Assembly (NCBI RefSeq): GCF_034274695.1
Contig: NZ_CP128362.1
Coordinates: forward strand, 1,674,001 to 1,738,000
Source: Chitinophaga sp. LS1
GTDB taxonomy: Bacteria > Bacteroidota > Bacteroidia > Chitinophagales > Chitinophagaceae
Direction of reading: 5' to 3'
DNA: 64,000 nt
Below the pieces are notes generated by a model. It searched no databases and was not told the DNA's origin. It saw nothing but the letters and a program-made list of their open reading frames with translations. Made by a program: the position numbers and the translations under genes. Positions 43,180 through 52,987 of this stretch are shown in pieces (position 1 is the stretch's first letter; the number at the start of each line of letters is the position of its first letter).

Positions 43180-44388
43180 TTAAACCTGGTGTATAATACT
43201 TTCTTTCAGATAAGGGTGGTTCTTTGGAACCAGCGGAGCCTTAGTCAGATTTCTTGACACGAGGAAGATGATCAGACCAACAAAACCTACGCCAATACCA
43301 AGCTCATACCAAGGGAACACGAGGTGCTGATAAGTACCAGGACCAACCATCTGCCAGAAGTCCATCCAGTGACCAGCGATGATCAGCACAGTGATGAAAG
43401 TCATAGAAGACCAGTTACGTTTGTTATCTCTGCTCATCAGGAACAACAGCGGAGTGATGAAGTTGATGATCAGGTTCAGGAAGAAAATAGGTCTCCACTC
43501 ACCCCACAGACGAGGTTTGAAGTAAATAATTTCTTCTGGCATATTAGCATACCAGATCAGCATGTACTGGGAGAACCAGAGGTAAGTCCAGAAGATACTG
43601 AAACCGAAAGCGAATTTACCCAGGTCATGCAGGTGCTCTTCATTCACATTTGGCAGGTAGCCATTACGTTTCAGATAGATAACCCACAATGCGATCAGGG
43701 AAATACCAGATACCCAGCTACTCACGAAGGTATACCAGCTATACATAGTAGAGTACCAATGTGCATCGATACTCATTAACCATAACCAGGGAGAGGTAGA
43801 ACCAACGCTCAGTGCGTAGATTACTACGAAACCACCGCACATTACAGTATTTCTCCAGAGGATGCGTTTACCGCTTTCTTTAGAGAGATCCCATCCATCT
43901 TCTTCGATGGACATGTTGCGGAGTTTAACAGTGAACAGTATCCAGAGACCAATTGTCAGGATAGCAGCTACTGTGAAGAAAGTAGGATTCAGGAATGCCT
44001 CTTTCCATTTCAGGATTGGATCGTGTTGCACATGTTCTTTGTCAAGCCAGTGGTAAATATGACCAGCTTTACCATAGACCAGGAACATCAGAATTACGAA
44101 AAAGATACCACCTAATACAGGAACAGCCATTGAGATGGCTTCCGGTACGCGACGGAAACCAACTTGCCATGCACCATGTGCCAGGGTAGTGGCACCAATA
44201 AAGAAGGCACTGGCTAATACTACAAGTAGAAAGAAAGAGCTGTTCTGCAGGAGGCCAGCCCAGAAACGTGTGGAGCCATGCTCACCACTAAATGCGAAAA
44301 ATCCGATCAACAAAGTCAGCAAGCCAATCCCCATTAACACGAAGCTGGTCGTCTTTAATCTTGCCGGTACTACAAATTGGTCCTTCAT
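43180..44388 (-). CDS. actF: ACIII subunit ActF, quinone-binding membrane protein
   Basis: A 402-residue integral membrane protein with about ten helices: TTSFVLMGIGLLTLLIGFF, SSFFLLVVLASAFFIGATTL, WYTFVSSWVSGISLIALWVI, WTYLWFSQYMLIWYANMPEE, and AGHWMDFWQMVGPGTYQH. These match ActF (NrfD-like, shorter than ActC) of Alternative Complex III, a menaquinol:acceptor oxidoreductase replacing cytochrome bc1 in Bacteroidota. It lies last in the act genes and directly before coxII, the common arrangement when ACIII and the oxidase form a supercomplex. Confidence 0.92.
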   Translation of the reverse strand: MKDQFVVPARLKTTSFVLMGIGLLTLLIGFFAFSGEHGSTRFWAGLLQNSSFFLLVVLASAFFIGATTLAHGAWQVGFRRVPEAISMAVPVLGGIFFVILMFLVYGKAGHIYHWLDKEHVQHDPILKWKEAFLNPTFFTVAAILTIGLWILFTVKLRNMSIEEDGWDLSKESGKRILWRNTVMCGGFVVIYALSVGSTSPWLWLMSIDAHWYSTMYSWYTFVSSWVSGISLIALWVIYLKRNGYLPNVNEEHLHDLGKFAFGFSIFWTYLWFSQYMLIWYANMPEEIIYFKPRLWGEWRPIFFLNLIINFITPLLFLMSRDNKRNWSSMTFITVLIIAGHWMDFWQMVGPGTYQHLVFPWYELGIGVGFVGLIIFLVSRNLTKAPLVPKNHPYLKESIIHQV

Positions 44389-44429
44389 TACTGTATATTA
44401 AAATACTTAATTAATGCTATTATATTCAA

Positions 44430-45086
44430 TTACTTATGTGCAGTGCTGTCCGAAGTAGGTGCAGCTGCTGCAGGTGCAGGAGTTGCAGCTGGGGTACTTG
44501 CATCACCATCTACCAGGGTAGGAGGGTTCGCACCACCGTTCTGCACACTGCGGATATATGCAGCTATTTTCCAACGCTGTGTTCTATCCAGCTGGCTGGC
44601 GTAGCTACCCATCACGTTGTAACCATAAGTCATTACGTGGAACAGGCGACCTTCGCTGTAGCTGGCTTTCGCACCGCTGGCCAGGTTGGCAGGAGCAGCT
44701 ACATAAGGACCATTACCATCCTTATACAACGGACCGTTACCATCCAGTTTAGTGCCATGGCAAATACCACAATAAATATTGAATAAACGTTTTCCTTCCT
44801 CCAGATCCGCTTTCGCCAGAATCAGTGGATTTTTAACACCGTTAGCTAACGCAGTATCTTCTGCTTTCAGATGGTAAGGCAATAACTCTCCTCTCTTCAC
44901 GGTGCCATCTACAGGTTTCATAGATGATACCTTCTCATTATAGAACTCATAAGCACGGGATTCATACATGTCAGGCATGTAAATCCTTCCGGGCTTTCTG
45001 TTATTCTCTCCCCTGTTGCATGATACCGATACCAAAGCTCCACTTACCAAAGCAGCTGCGATCAATATGTTGGAAGTCCTTTTCAT
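44430..45086 (-). CDS. actE: ACIII subunit ActE, mono-heme cytochrome c lipoprotein
   Basis: A 218-residue protein with a lipoprotein signal (ILIAAALVSGALVSVSCN), DMYESRAYEFYNEKVSSMKP, and one c-type heme site YCGICHGTKLDG; the Met ligand is probably in HVMTYGYNVMGSY. This matches ActE, the mono-heme subunit that passes electrons out of ACIII. The C-terminal tail is rich in Ala, Pro and Thr. The ATG at 45086 is chosen over 45104 because of the signal peptide. Confidence 0.92.
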   Translation of the reverse strand: MKRTSNILIAAALVSGALVSVSCNRGENNRKPGRIYMPDMYESRAYEFYNEKVSSMKPVDGTVKRGELLPYHLKAEDTALANGVKNPLILAKADLEEGKRLFNIYCGICHGTKLDGNGPLYKDGNGPYVAAPANLASGAKASYSEGRLFHVMTYGYNVMGSYASQLDRTQRWKIAAYIRSVQNGGANPPTLVDGDASTPAATPAPAAAAPTSDSTAHK

Positions 45087-45164
45087 CTGTTTATTATAAT
45101 TCAAGCTTATATTCTGTATACTTCTCTGTAAGTCTGCTTTACAGCGAAGTTTTAAAATCGTTGT

Positions 45165-45767
45165 TTACGCGTTTACAGGTGCAGTCTGTGCGTTCTTGTA
45201 CAGGGTAGGTTCATCATCCTCATCGAAACGACCGTACCACCATCCTGCTTCCGCACGCTGTTCGTTGATTTCCAGTCCACCAGCTTTTGCCAGCAGGGCT
45301 TTCACTTCTTCAGCGTTTGTTTTAGCAGTTACCTCGATAGCCATTACAAACAGATCGTCTGTCTGACGTGGATGGAAGATGTGTTTCTTCACACCTGGCA
45401 TCAGGTTACACAGGTAGCAGAAGGTCATTACCATACCTACCGCAGCGAACAGAACTGTCAACTCGAAGGTAATAGGTATGAACGCCGGTAATGGAAAGTG
45501 TGGCTTACCACCGATGTTCAAAGGCCAGTCTGATGTAAAGATCCAGCTCATGCAGGATAATGCTGTCGTAGTACCACAAACACCATATATGAAACCGGCA
45601 GTGTGCAGGCTGGTTTCACGAAGACCCATTGCATGATCAAGACCATGTACTGGAAATGGTGTGTATACATCATGGATTTTGTAGCCCGCAGTTCTTACTT
45701 TTTTAACTGCCGGAAATAATACCGCCTCATCATCAAAACTTGCTACAACGAAATTTTTAACCGCCAT
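45165..45767 (-). CDS. actD: ACIII subunit ActD (DUF3341)
   Basis: A 200-residue protein with a soluble N-terminal part (VASFDDEAVLFPAVKKVRTAGYKIHDVYTPFPVHGLD, key part VYTPFPVHGLD) and two membrane helices (TAGFIYGVCGTTTALSCMSW, ITFELTVLFAAVGMVMTFC). DUF3341 is the ActD family, a two-helix subunit that holds ActC and ActF together. It overlaps no neighbour and lies between actC and actE. Confidence 0.92.
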   Translation of the reverse strand: MAVKNFVVASFDDEAVLFPAVKKVRTAGYKIHDVYTPFPVHGLDHAMGLRETSLHTAGFIYGVCGTTTALSCMSWIFTSDWPLNIGGKPHFPLPAFIPITFELTVLFAAVGMVMTFCYLCNLMPGVKKHIFHPRQTDDLFVMAIEVTAKTNAEEVKALLAKAGGLEINEQRAEAGWWYGRFDEDDEPTLYKNAQTAPVNA

Positions 45768-45825
45768 ATGTTTAAAAAAATTCTAAGTCTAAAATGTCTT
45801 TGTCCAGATTTCTTACAGCTAACAA

Positions 45826-47313
45826 TTAATTGTGAGCGTGTGCTACGGCATGACCTGCATGTCCGTGGTCGTCATCATGATGACTATGAGCGATGTGCTC
45901 AAATTCCTCTGCGGAAAGTGGCTCCAGTTTCTCCATGTTGTCTCTCTTGAAGCTCTCACCGGAAGTTTTCAGTACGAACTTGATTTCCGCTACTGCAATT
46001 ACCGGGAAGTATTTAGCAAACAGGAAGAAGCAGGTGAAGAACAGACCGAAGGTACCCATGTAGAAACCAACTTCTGGCCAGGATGGACGATAGTAGCTCC
46101 AGCTGGATGGCAGATAGTCACGATACAGGGAAGTACAGATGATTACGAAACGCTCGAACCACATACCGATGTTCACAATGATTGACATCACGAATGTTAC
46201 TACAATGTTTCTTCTCATTTTACGGAACCAGAACACCTGCGGCGTAATTACGTTACAGGTCATCATGATCCAGTAAGACCAACCCAGCGGACCAGCTGCG
46301 CGATATTTATAGAATGTTGCAAACTCGTAAGGTACAGCTGCATACCATGCCATGAAGAGCTCAGTCAGGTAAGCACAACCTACTACAGAACCGGTCAGTA
46401 CGATCACTTTGTTCATGGCTTCCATGTGGCCCATGGTGATGTAGTCTTCCAGTCCTAATACTTTACGTACTATGATCAGCAGTGTATTTACCATCGCAAA
46501 TCCGGAGAAGATCGCACCCGCTACGAAGTAGGGAGGGAAGATGGTAGTATGCCAACCAGGTATTACTGAAGTTGCAAAGTCAAAAGATACGATAGTGTGT
46601 ACTGAAAGTACCAGTGGGGTAGACAGACCTGCCAGTACCAGAGACAGGGCCTCGTGACGCTGCCAGTGTTTTGCAGAACCGGTCCAACCGAAAGATGCTA
46701 CACCATACAGCAGTTTACGCAGTTTGGTCTTTGCTCTGTCACGCACAGTTGCAAAGTCAGGCAGCAAACCTGAATACCAGAACAGCAGAGATACTGTGAA
46801 GTAAGTAGAGATCGCAAATACGTCCCAGAGGAGTGGAGAGTTAAAGTTCACCCACAGTGGACCACGGGTATTTGGATAAGGCAATACGAAGAAGGCCATC
46901 CATACACGACCCATGTGGAAGATCGGGAACTGACCGGCACACATTACCGCGAAGATCGTCATCGCTTCTGCCGCACGGTTTACCCCTGTACGCCATCCCT
47001 GACGGAACAGAAGGAGGATCGCAGAGATCAGCGTACCCGCGTGACCAATACCTACCCACCATACGAAGTTGGTGATATCCCAACCCCATCCAATTGTTTT
47101 ATTCAGGTTCCACACACCTGTTCCATAATAAACTTCCCAGGTCACGGAGAAAACACCCCATAACAACAACGCTACGGAAATGAAAAAGCCTACATACCAC
47201 AGTTTACCAGGTTTCCCTTCAATAGGGCTGATGATATCTTCTGTTACCTGGTGGTAATTCTTCTCCCCATCAACTAATGGTTCTCTTAGTGTGGATTCGT
47301 ACTTTAAATGCAT
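45826..47313 (-). CDS. actC: ACIII subunit ActC (NrfD family)
   Basis: A 495-residue membrane protein with ten or so helices of the NrfD/polysulfide reductase type: WGWDITNFVWWVGIGHAGTL, CAGQFPIFHMGRVWMAFFVL, HTIVSFDFATSVIPGWHTT, and YWIMMTCNVITPQVFWFR. In ACIII, ActC binds menaquinol and forms the proton path. The C-terminal tail is strikingly rich in His (HSHHDDDHGHAGHAVAHAHN). It follows actB and precedes actD. Confidence 0.94.
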   Translation of the reverse strand: MHLKYESTLREPLVDGEKNYHQVTEDIISPIEGKPGKLWYVGFFISVALLLWGVFSVTWEVYYGTGVWNLNKTIGWGWDITNFVWWVGIGHAGTLISAILLLFRQGWRTGVNRAAEAMTIFAVMCAGQFPIFHMGRVWMAFFVLPYPNTRGPLWVNFNSPLLWDVFAISTYFTVSLLFWYSGLLPDFATVRDRAKTKLRKLLYGVASFGWTGSAKHWQRHEALSLVLAGLSTPLVLSVHTIVSFDFATSVIPGWHTTIFPPYFVAGAIFSGFAMVNTLLIIVRKVLGLEDYITMGHMEAMNKVIVLTGSVVGCAYLTELFMAWYAAVPYEFATFYKYRAAGPLGWSYWIMMTCNVITPQVFWFRKMRRNIVVTFVMSIIVNIGMWFERFVIICTSLYRDYLPSSWSYYRPSWPEVGFYMGTFGLFFTCFFLFAKYFPVIAVAEIKFVLKTSGESFKRDNMEKLEPLSAEEFEHIAHSHHDDDHGHAGHAVAHAHN

Positions 47314-47442
47314 AATTCTTTAAGCTTTAACCCCTAACCTTTACTTGCGCTTCAGAATAAGGAGCTTTTATTGTTCTAAACTTAAAACTTTATCTCTCTG
47401 TTAATCTTTCGTTCTCGTTAGCAAAAAGCCAGCTTACGCTGA

Positions 47443-50400
47443 CTATGCTTCATGATGAGCAGCTTCTTCCTTCTTACCTTCTGCCTTAGGCTCAGCATCT
47501 TTGTTTCTGATCTTAGCCAGGTAGTTGATGGAAGGCAGCACGTGCAGTTGTTCCAGTACATAGTACATTCTGCTCTTCTGCTCTTCGTTACGCACTTTAT
47601 AGATACGGCTTTCCTTATCGTTCACGTTACCGAATACGATTGCATCTGCGGAACAAGCCAGTTGACAGGCAGTTCTTGCTTCACCATCCTTCATTGGACG
47701 ACCAGCTTTCTTTGCAGTCAGTTTAGCATCCTGTAATTTCTGTACGCAGAAAGAACATTTTTCCATTACACCACGGCTACGAACTACTACATCAGGGTTC
47801 AGTACCATACGTGTCAGATCATCGTTCATACCACCTACATCGTACAGGTTGTTCTCGAAGCTATCTGCACCATTCCAGTCTCTCCAGTTGAAGCGACGTA
47901 CTTTGAACGGACAGTTGTTAGCGCAATAACGAGTACCGATACAACGGTTGTAAGCCATCTGGTTAATACCTTCAGAGCTATGGTTGGTAGCTGCAACCGG
48001 ACAAACGTTTTCACAAGGAGCGTTGTCACAGTGTTGACACAGCATAGGCTGGAACACTACTTCCGGATTGTTCTCATCACCGCTGAAGTAACGGTCGATG
48101 CGGATCCAGTGCATTTCATGCGCCTTGATCACCTGCTCTTTACCAACTACGGATACGTTATTTTCAGCCTGGCAGGCAATGGTACAAGCACCACAACCGA
48201 AACAGGTGTTCAGGTCAATTGACATACCCCATTTGATACCCTGATACTGGTGAACATCCGGGTAGAGGGTACCATTCTTAACAAAGTTGCTGGTGCTATC
48301 CTTTGGATTAGAAGCATCGTAACCAAACTGGTCCAGTTCTCTTCTATCTTCGTTCACTTCTTCTGGGTTCTTGATGAACTCTTCCAGGGTAGTTTCCTTA
48401 ACGATAGGACGACCTTCGTAGCTATTGTGGGTCTGGGTTACACCAATCTCATAAGTCTGACTGGTTTTTTCAACAACCACTTCAGGAGCGTAAAAATCGC
48501 GGGTTATACCGTTGAAGCTTACAAAGTTGTAAACGTTCTTACCTACACCAGCAGCAGCTTTACCTGCGTTAGCGTTACGGCCATAACCAACTGCGATCGC
48601 GATCACTTCAGGATGGATACCTGGCAGGATCAGCAATGGTAAAAGCACCTCTTTACCATTGGCTTTTATTTTCAGAACGGTCTTATCATTGTTGATTTCG
48701 TAATCATCACCCAGCTCACTACCGAAAGTTTTAGCCAGTTTGTTGGAGATTACAGCGTAGTTATCCCATGTAGAACGGGTGATAGGGTCAGGCATTTCCT
48801 GCAACCAGGGGTTGTTGGCTTCCTTACCGTTACCAATTGCGACTTTTTCATACAGTACCAGTTCCAGGCCATCTTTGCTGCTTTTCTTAACGCTACCGAT
48901 TTTAGCAGCTGCATCAGCTACATTGCCAGCGAAAGAAGCACCACCTAATGCAGGAGCAGTAGCTGGTTCGATCACACCATCCTGCAGCGCTTTGTCCCAT
49001 GCTTCCTGGCTACCCAGTTTAGCAATCCACTCATTCTTCAGGAAATCTTCCCAGGCAGTCGTGTTGCCACTCCATGCCAGGAGGGTAGATTCAAATGCAC
49101 GTGTTTTGAACAGCGGCGCAATGGTTGGTTGTATGAAGGAGAAATATCCGGTGCGGCCTTCAGCATCACCCCAGCTTTCGAGGAAGTGGTGAGCAGGAGC
49201 AGCGAACTTAACGTTCTCGGAAGTTTCGTCTTTGTGAGAGTTGAAAGAAACAGTCAGCTTCGTTTTCTTCAGACCTTCTGTGAAAGCGGCTGCGTTGTAG
49301 TAATCGTAGCTAGGGTTCACACCGTAGATGAACAGACCGCCCACAGTACCTGCGTTCAGATCTTTCACCAGTGTTTCCATTTCGCTATCGATACCCTGAC
49401 GGTAACCTACAGTAGCATTCCAGTCGATAGTCGTACCGTTAGCGCCGATCTGGCTGTTGATCGCATTTACGATAACCTGTACGTTTACATCGTTGGAACC
49501 TGCTACTACGATGGATTTACCATTGTTTGCCTGCAAGGCTTTCGCAGCTTTCTGAATACCTTCTGCCAGACGTTTGTCAGTGATGGCAGGAGCGCTAACG
49601 TTACCACCCAATGCATTCAGCAGGGCCAGCGCAACGTCACCAGTTTGAGAAGGCTTGTGTGTATATCTTTCGTCAGCATTTGCACCGGTTACACTCATCA
49701 TGCTCTCGAAGTGGAAATGTTTGCTCATTTCCGGCTTCTTCTCATCGATTTTACGAGTAGAACCGTATTGCTTAGCATATTCAACAGGGTTTAACCAGGT
49801 ACCCAGGAAGTCAGCATTCAGGCTCACGATCACTTTGGCATTTTCAAAGTGGTAAGCAGGAAGTGCGCGCTTGCCATAAGAAGCTTCGTTAGCCAGCAAC
49901 ATACCGGAGTATGAAACTGCATCGTAAGTTACATGGCGGAAGCCTGGATATTTAGCCTGGAAACCAGCGATTACTTTTTTAGTAGAAGGACTGATGATAG
50001 TAGAAGTCAGCAGTACAACCGGTGCACCTGCCAGACCGGCGAGGGCAGCGCCTACCTGTTTGTCCAGTTCGGACCAGGTAGCCTCAGCGCCTGCGATAGT
50101 TGGGAAACGCAGACGGGCCGCATCGTACAGGCTCAGAACAGAACCCTGTACTCTTGCAGTAGAGGAAGTACCAGTGATAGAAGACAATTCGTTACCATCC
50201 ACTTTAATTGGACGACCTTCACGGGTTTTCACCACTAAAGGAACGAACTCCCCATCAACAGCGTATGTAGAAGCGTAGTAGTTAGGTACACCTGGAGTGA
50301 TTTCCTCTGGCTTATTTACATAAGGTATTGCTTTTTTCACAGGTATCTCACAACTGGCAGCGATAGTAGCAGCTGCAGTAGTGAACCCCAGGTACTTCAG

Positions 50401-50547
50401 GAAGTCCCTGCGTGGGGTAGTAGCATTCAACAGGCTTTCACTCTCCTCAAAAGGCAGATCCTCTCTAAATTCGTTATTCACAATCTCCTGATGTTCCTTG
50501 GTATTGTGCAACTCCTCCAAGCCTTTCCAATACTTTTTTTGCTCCAT
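47443..50547 (-). CDS. actB: ACIII subunit ActB, molybdopterin-like plus Fe-S domain
   Basis: A 1034-residue protein. After a TAT-variant signal (TPRRDFLKYLGFTTAAATIA) comes a domain related to molybdopterin oxidoreductases that lacks the cofactor in ACIII, then, from about residue 760, an Fe-S domain with CFGCGACTIACQAENN, CQHCDNAPCENVCPVAATNH, CIGTRYCANNCPF and CSFCVQKL with CQLACSADAI: ligands for three [4Fe-4S] and one [3Fe-4S] cluster. It takes electrons from the quinol site to the heme subunits. Length and fusion are as usual in Bacteroidota. Confidence 0.95.
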   Translation of the reverse strand: MEQKKYWKGLEELHNTKEHQEIVNNEFREDLPFEESESLLNATTPRRDFLKYLGFTTAAATIAASCEIPVKKAIPYVNKPEEITPGVPNYYASTYAVDGEFVPLVVKTREGRPIKVDGNELSSITGTSSTARVQGSVLSLYDAARLRFPTIAGAEATWSELDKQVGAALAGLAGAPVVLLTSTIISPSTKKVIAGFQAKYPGFRHVTYDAVSYSGMLLANEASYGKRALPAYHFENAKVIVSLNADFLGTWLNPVEYAKQYGSTRKIDEKKPEMSKHFHFESMMSVTGANADERYTHKPSQTGDVALALLNALGGNVSAPAITDKRLAEGIQKAAKALQANNGKSIVVAGSNDVNVQVIVNAINSQIGANGTTIDWNATVGYRQGIDSEMETLVKDLNAGTVGGLFIYGVNPSYDYYNAAAFTEGLKKTKLTVSFNSHKDETSENVKFAAPAHHFLESWGDAEGRTGYFSFIQPTIAPLFKTRAFESTLLAWSGNTTAWEDFLKNEWIAKLGSQEAWDKALQDGVIEPATAPALGGASFAGNVADAAAKIGSVKKSSKDGLELVLYEKVAIGNGKEANNPWLQEMPDPITRSTWDNYAVISNKLAKTFGSELGDDYEINNDKTVLKIKANGKEVLLPLLILPGIHPEVIAIAVGYGRNANAGKAAAGVGKNVYNFVSFNGITRDFYAPEVVVEKTSQTYEIGVTQTHNSYEGRPIVKETTLEEFIKNPEEVNEDRRELDQFGYDASNPKDSTSNFVKNGTLYPDVHQYQGIKWGMSIDLNTCFGCGACTIACQAENNVSVVGKEQVIKAHEMHWIRIDRYFSGDENNPEVVFQPMLCQHCDNAPCENVCPVAATNHSSEGINQMAYNRCIGTRYCANNCPFKVRRFNWRDWNGADSFENNLYDVGGMNDDLTRMVLNPDVVVRSRGVMEKCSFCVQKLQDAKLTAKKAGRPMKDGEARTACQLACSADAIVFGNVNDKESRIYKVRNEEQKSRMYYVLEQLHVLPSINYLAKIRNKDAEPKAEGKKEEAAHHEA

Positions 50548-50676
50548 GTTATTTATACTAACGAGTTACGGATTATAATTAGCATTATGAAGAACGATGT
50601 ATGAAGCTGGTATGATAACGATCTGTTTTACGCTACTACTTTGCTTCCTCCACCAGATTTATCTTCACTTATTATA

Positions 50677-51927
50677 TTAATAGTGACATTTCTGACATTC
50701 AGTACCACCAACCATTTCAACAGTCACGCTGTCGATCTTGCCATCTTTCACATCCTGGTGGAACTTCTCGAAAATGCTATAGTATTTGTTGTCAGCAAAC
50801 TGCACCTTGGTAGTACGGTGACAGTTGATACACCAACCCATTGACAGATCCGCGAACTGATGAACTTCATCTTCTTCGGTGATCGGACCATGACAAGTCT
50901 GACACTGTTGCTTACCAGCTACTACGTGTTGAGAGTGGTTGAAGTAAACGTGGTCAGGCAGGTTGTGGATCTTAGTCCATGGAATAGGTTTGCCTGGTTT
51001 AGTGTACGCTTTCGCTGTAGCATCCCAACCTACGTAGTCGTACAGTTTGGCGATTTCTGCTGTACCATTGATCTTCTTGCCTTCGGCATTGAAGAGATCA
51101 CCACCACTGTATTCGCTGATCACTTTGTGACAGTTCATACAAATGTTTTCAGAAGGGATCATTGCATGCTTACTCTTCTCAGCACCAGCGTGGCAGTAAA
51201 GACAGTTGATCTGGTTCATACCCGGGTGAACTTTGTGAGAGAAGAAGATTGGCTGCTCAGGCATGTAATCTTTTTGACGACCCAGACCGATTGCACCATT
51301 GATAGTGAAATAACCACCAACCATGAACAGGAGCAGGATCACCAGCGCGATGTATGCTTTGTTTTTGTAGAATGGAACAGGTTCTGCAACGGCTACGCCT
51401 TCTTTGTCAGCAGCAAGTTTGTTCAGGTTGCTGTTGATCTGGAGGAGAATTAATGCAACTACTGCGAGGATCAGGGTAATAATACCAAAAAGGAGGCTGT
51501 TGTTAGCGCTTCCTTCTTCAGGGTTAGTACCTGGATTGCCAGTTGGATTGGTAATTTTATCAGTAGTACCACCTTTAGCTTCTTCCTGCGCAATGAACGC
51601 CAGGATATCATCGATATCGGCGTCAGAGAAAGAAGGGAAAGCAGGCATCGCAATATTGTACTCTTTGTACAGAGCATTTGCATATTGGTCTCCAGAAGCC
51701 AGTACAGATGCTGAATTATGGATCCACTGGTGTAATAACTTCTTATCACTCCAACGGCCTTCAACACCCGCCAGGGCAGGACCAGTTAGTTTCTTTTGGA
51801 CATTGTGGCAAGATGCGCAGTTATCCTTAAACAATGCTTTCCCTTTGGAAGGATCGGCCGCCTTTACAGAGAAGGAAGCAATCAGACCAACGCATAGGAC
51901 AAGAACACTCACAAAATGCTTACGCAT
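50677..51927 (-). CDS. actA: ACIII subunit ActA, multiheme cytochrome c with N-terminal cytochrome domain
   Basis: A 416-residue protein: signal peptide (FVSVLVLCVGLIASFSVKA), a mono-heme cytochrome c domain (NCASCHNVQ; Met in NIAMPAFPSFSD), two membrane helices (LLFGIITLILAVVALILLQI and YIALVILLLFMVGGYFTI), then a pentaheme part with CLYCH, CMNCH, CQTCH, CINCH and CQKCH. In ACIII, ActA carries electrons to ActE or the oxidase. The extra N-terminal cytochrome domain gives six CxxCH sites. First gene of the block; a promoter lies at 52000-52035. Confidence 0.93.
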   Translation of the reverse strand: MRKHFVSVLVLCVGLIASFSVKAADPSKGKALFKDNCASCHNVQKKLTGPALAGVEGRWSDKKLLHQWIHNSASVLASGDQYANALYKEYNIAMPAFPSFSDADIDDILAFIAQEEAKGGTTDKITNPTGNPGTNPEEGSANNSLLFGIITLILAVVALILLQINSNLNKLAADKEGVAVAEPVPFYKNKAYIALVILLLFMVGGYFTINGAIGLGRQKDYMPEQPIFFSHKVHPGMNQINCLYCHAGAEKSKHAMIPSENICMNCHKVISEYSGGDLFNAEGKKINGTAEIAKLYDYVGWDATAKAYTKPGKPIPWTKIHNLPDHVYFNHSQHVVAGKQQCQTCHGPITEEDEVHQFADLSMGWCINCHRTTKVQFADNKYYSIFEKFHQDVKDGKIDSVTVEMVGGTECQKCHY

Positions 51928-51999
51928 ACGGATGGAAACACGACGATACACAGCCTATTTAGTTTAGATTTGACCTTAAGTTTCTTTAAAAAGTGCCAG

Positions 52000-52035
52000 C
52001 AAAAATAAGACACAATATTGACAATTTATCAACAA
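52000..52035 (-). promoter_or_regulatory. Promoter of the act-cox block
   Basis: Minus strand TTGTTG (52035-52030), 22 bases, TATTTTTG (52007-52000). The start codon at 51927 follows after a leader of about 70 bases. The spacer is slightly longer than usual. Confidence 0.55.
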
Positions 52036-52337
52036 TTATAAAAAAATCTTACTTGCTTCACTAATTCCTTTTCCCTATATATGACGCGGCAAAGCGCGTA
52101 TTGATCAGATACTTTTACATAAGAAAAAACATGATAAATATCATAAACTACACATTGGGTTCTTAGCTTCCTTGCAAACCTACATATTATCATGTATTGT
52201 AATATGGCATAGAGAGGGGATAAATTCCAGAGCTGTGTCTTGCCTTAATTAACCTCTTTTCCCTGTGAATGGTTCAAATATACTCCGAAAATTTTGGGAT
52301 CAAAACAGGCCCTGCCAGACATCTGCCGATATTTATC

Positions 52338-52345
52338 TAATTTTG
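52338..52345 (+). promoter_or_regulatory. Candidate -7 element of purN
   Basis: TAATTTTG fits TAnnTTTG and places the start of transcription after the ATG at 52294, thus favouring the TTG start at 52381. Confidence 0.5.
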
Positions 52346-52380
52346 CAACTTCTTCCTTTAAAAAGCAAACAAACTTCAAC

Positions 52381-52947
52381 TTGAAAAATATAGCCATCTT
52401 CGCTTCCGGTGCAGGTAGTAACGCGCAAAAGATCATCGACCACTTCAGAGGCTCCGACAAAGCCGCCGTTACACTCATCCTGTGCAATAAACCAGGAGCC
52501 GGTGTTTTTACAATTGCAGAGAATGAACACATTCCTTCTATATTAATAGATAAAGAAAGATTTTTCAAAAGTGATGACTATATTCAGACATTAAAGGAAG
52601 CAAACATAGACCTGATCGTACTGGCTGGTTTCCTCTGGAAAGTACCTGGCAACCTGGTACAGGCATTTCCAGAGCGTATTATTAATATACATCCGGCATT
52701 GCTACCGAAATATGGGGGCAAAGGCATGTATGGTCACTTTGTGCACGACGCCGTGATCTCCGCAAAGGAACCTGAAAGTGGCATTACTATCCATTTTGTC
52801 AATGAAAAATATGATGATGGAGCTACTATCTTACAGGAACGTTGTACCATCACCCCGGACGATACCCCGGAGACCCTCGCAAAGAAGGTACAGGTGCTGG
52901 AACACAAGTTTTATCCACTAATTGTGGAACGATTATTGACTTTATAA
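52381..52947 (+). CDS. purN: Phosphoribosylglycinamide formyltransferase
   Basis: A 188-residue enzyme of purine synthesis that transfers a formyl group from 10-formyl-THF to GAR. Homology begins at KNIAIFASGAGSNAQKIIDH with a TTG start. Catalytic Asn and His are in IINIHPALLPKYGGKGMYG, and the loop Asp in GITIHFVNEKYDDGATI. The frame is open to 52294, but residues coded there are unlike the family and lie upstream of the likely promoter. The length agrees with PurN, not with the folate-type PurT. Confidence 0.9.
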   Translation: MKNIAIFASGAGSNAQKIIDHFRGSDKAAVTLILCNKPGAGVFTIAENEHIPSILIDKERFFKSDDYIQTLKEANIDLIVLAGFLWKVPGNLVQAFPERIINIHPALLPKYGGKGMYGHFVHDAVISAKEPESGITIHFVNEKYDDGATILQERCTITPDDTPETLAKKVQVLEHKFYPLIVERLLTL

Positions 52948-52987
52948 TCAGTCATACTTTCAGCTAAGAAGCTGGTAACTAAACTTT

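Larger units (their letters stand above)
51928..52380. other. Divergent promoter region of the respiratory block and purN
   Basis: This 450-base spacer has no gene. It holds the actA promoter on the minus strand and the purN -7 element on the plus strand, listed separately. The middle part (52020-52250) is AT-rich and shows no clear operator or RNA gene. Confidence 0.5.

Noticed and set aside
49129..49794. 221-codon plus-strand frame and its neighbours
   Set aside because: They are antisense to actB with no domain features.
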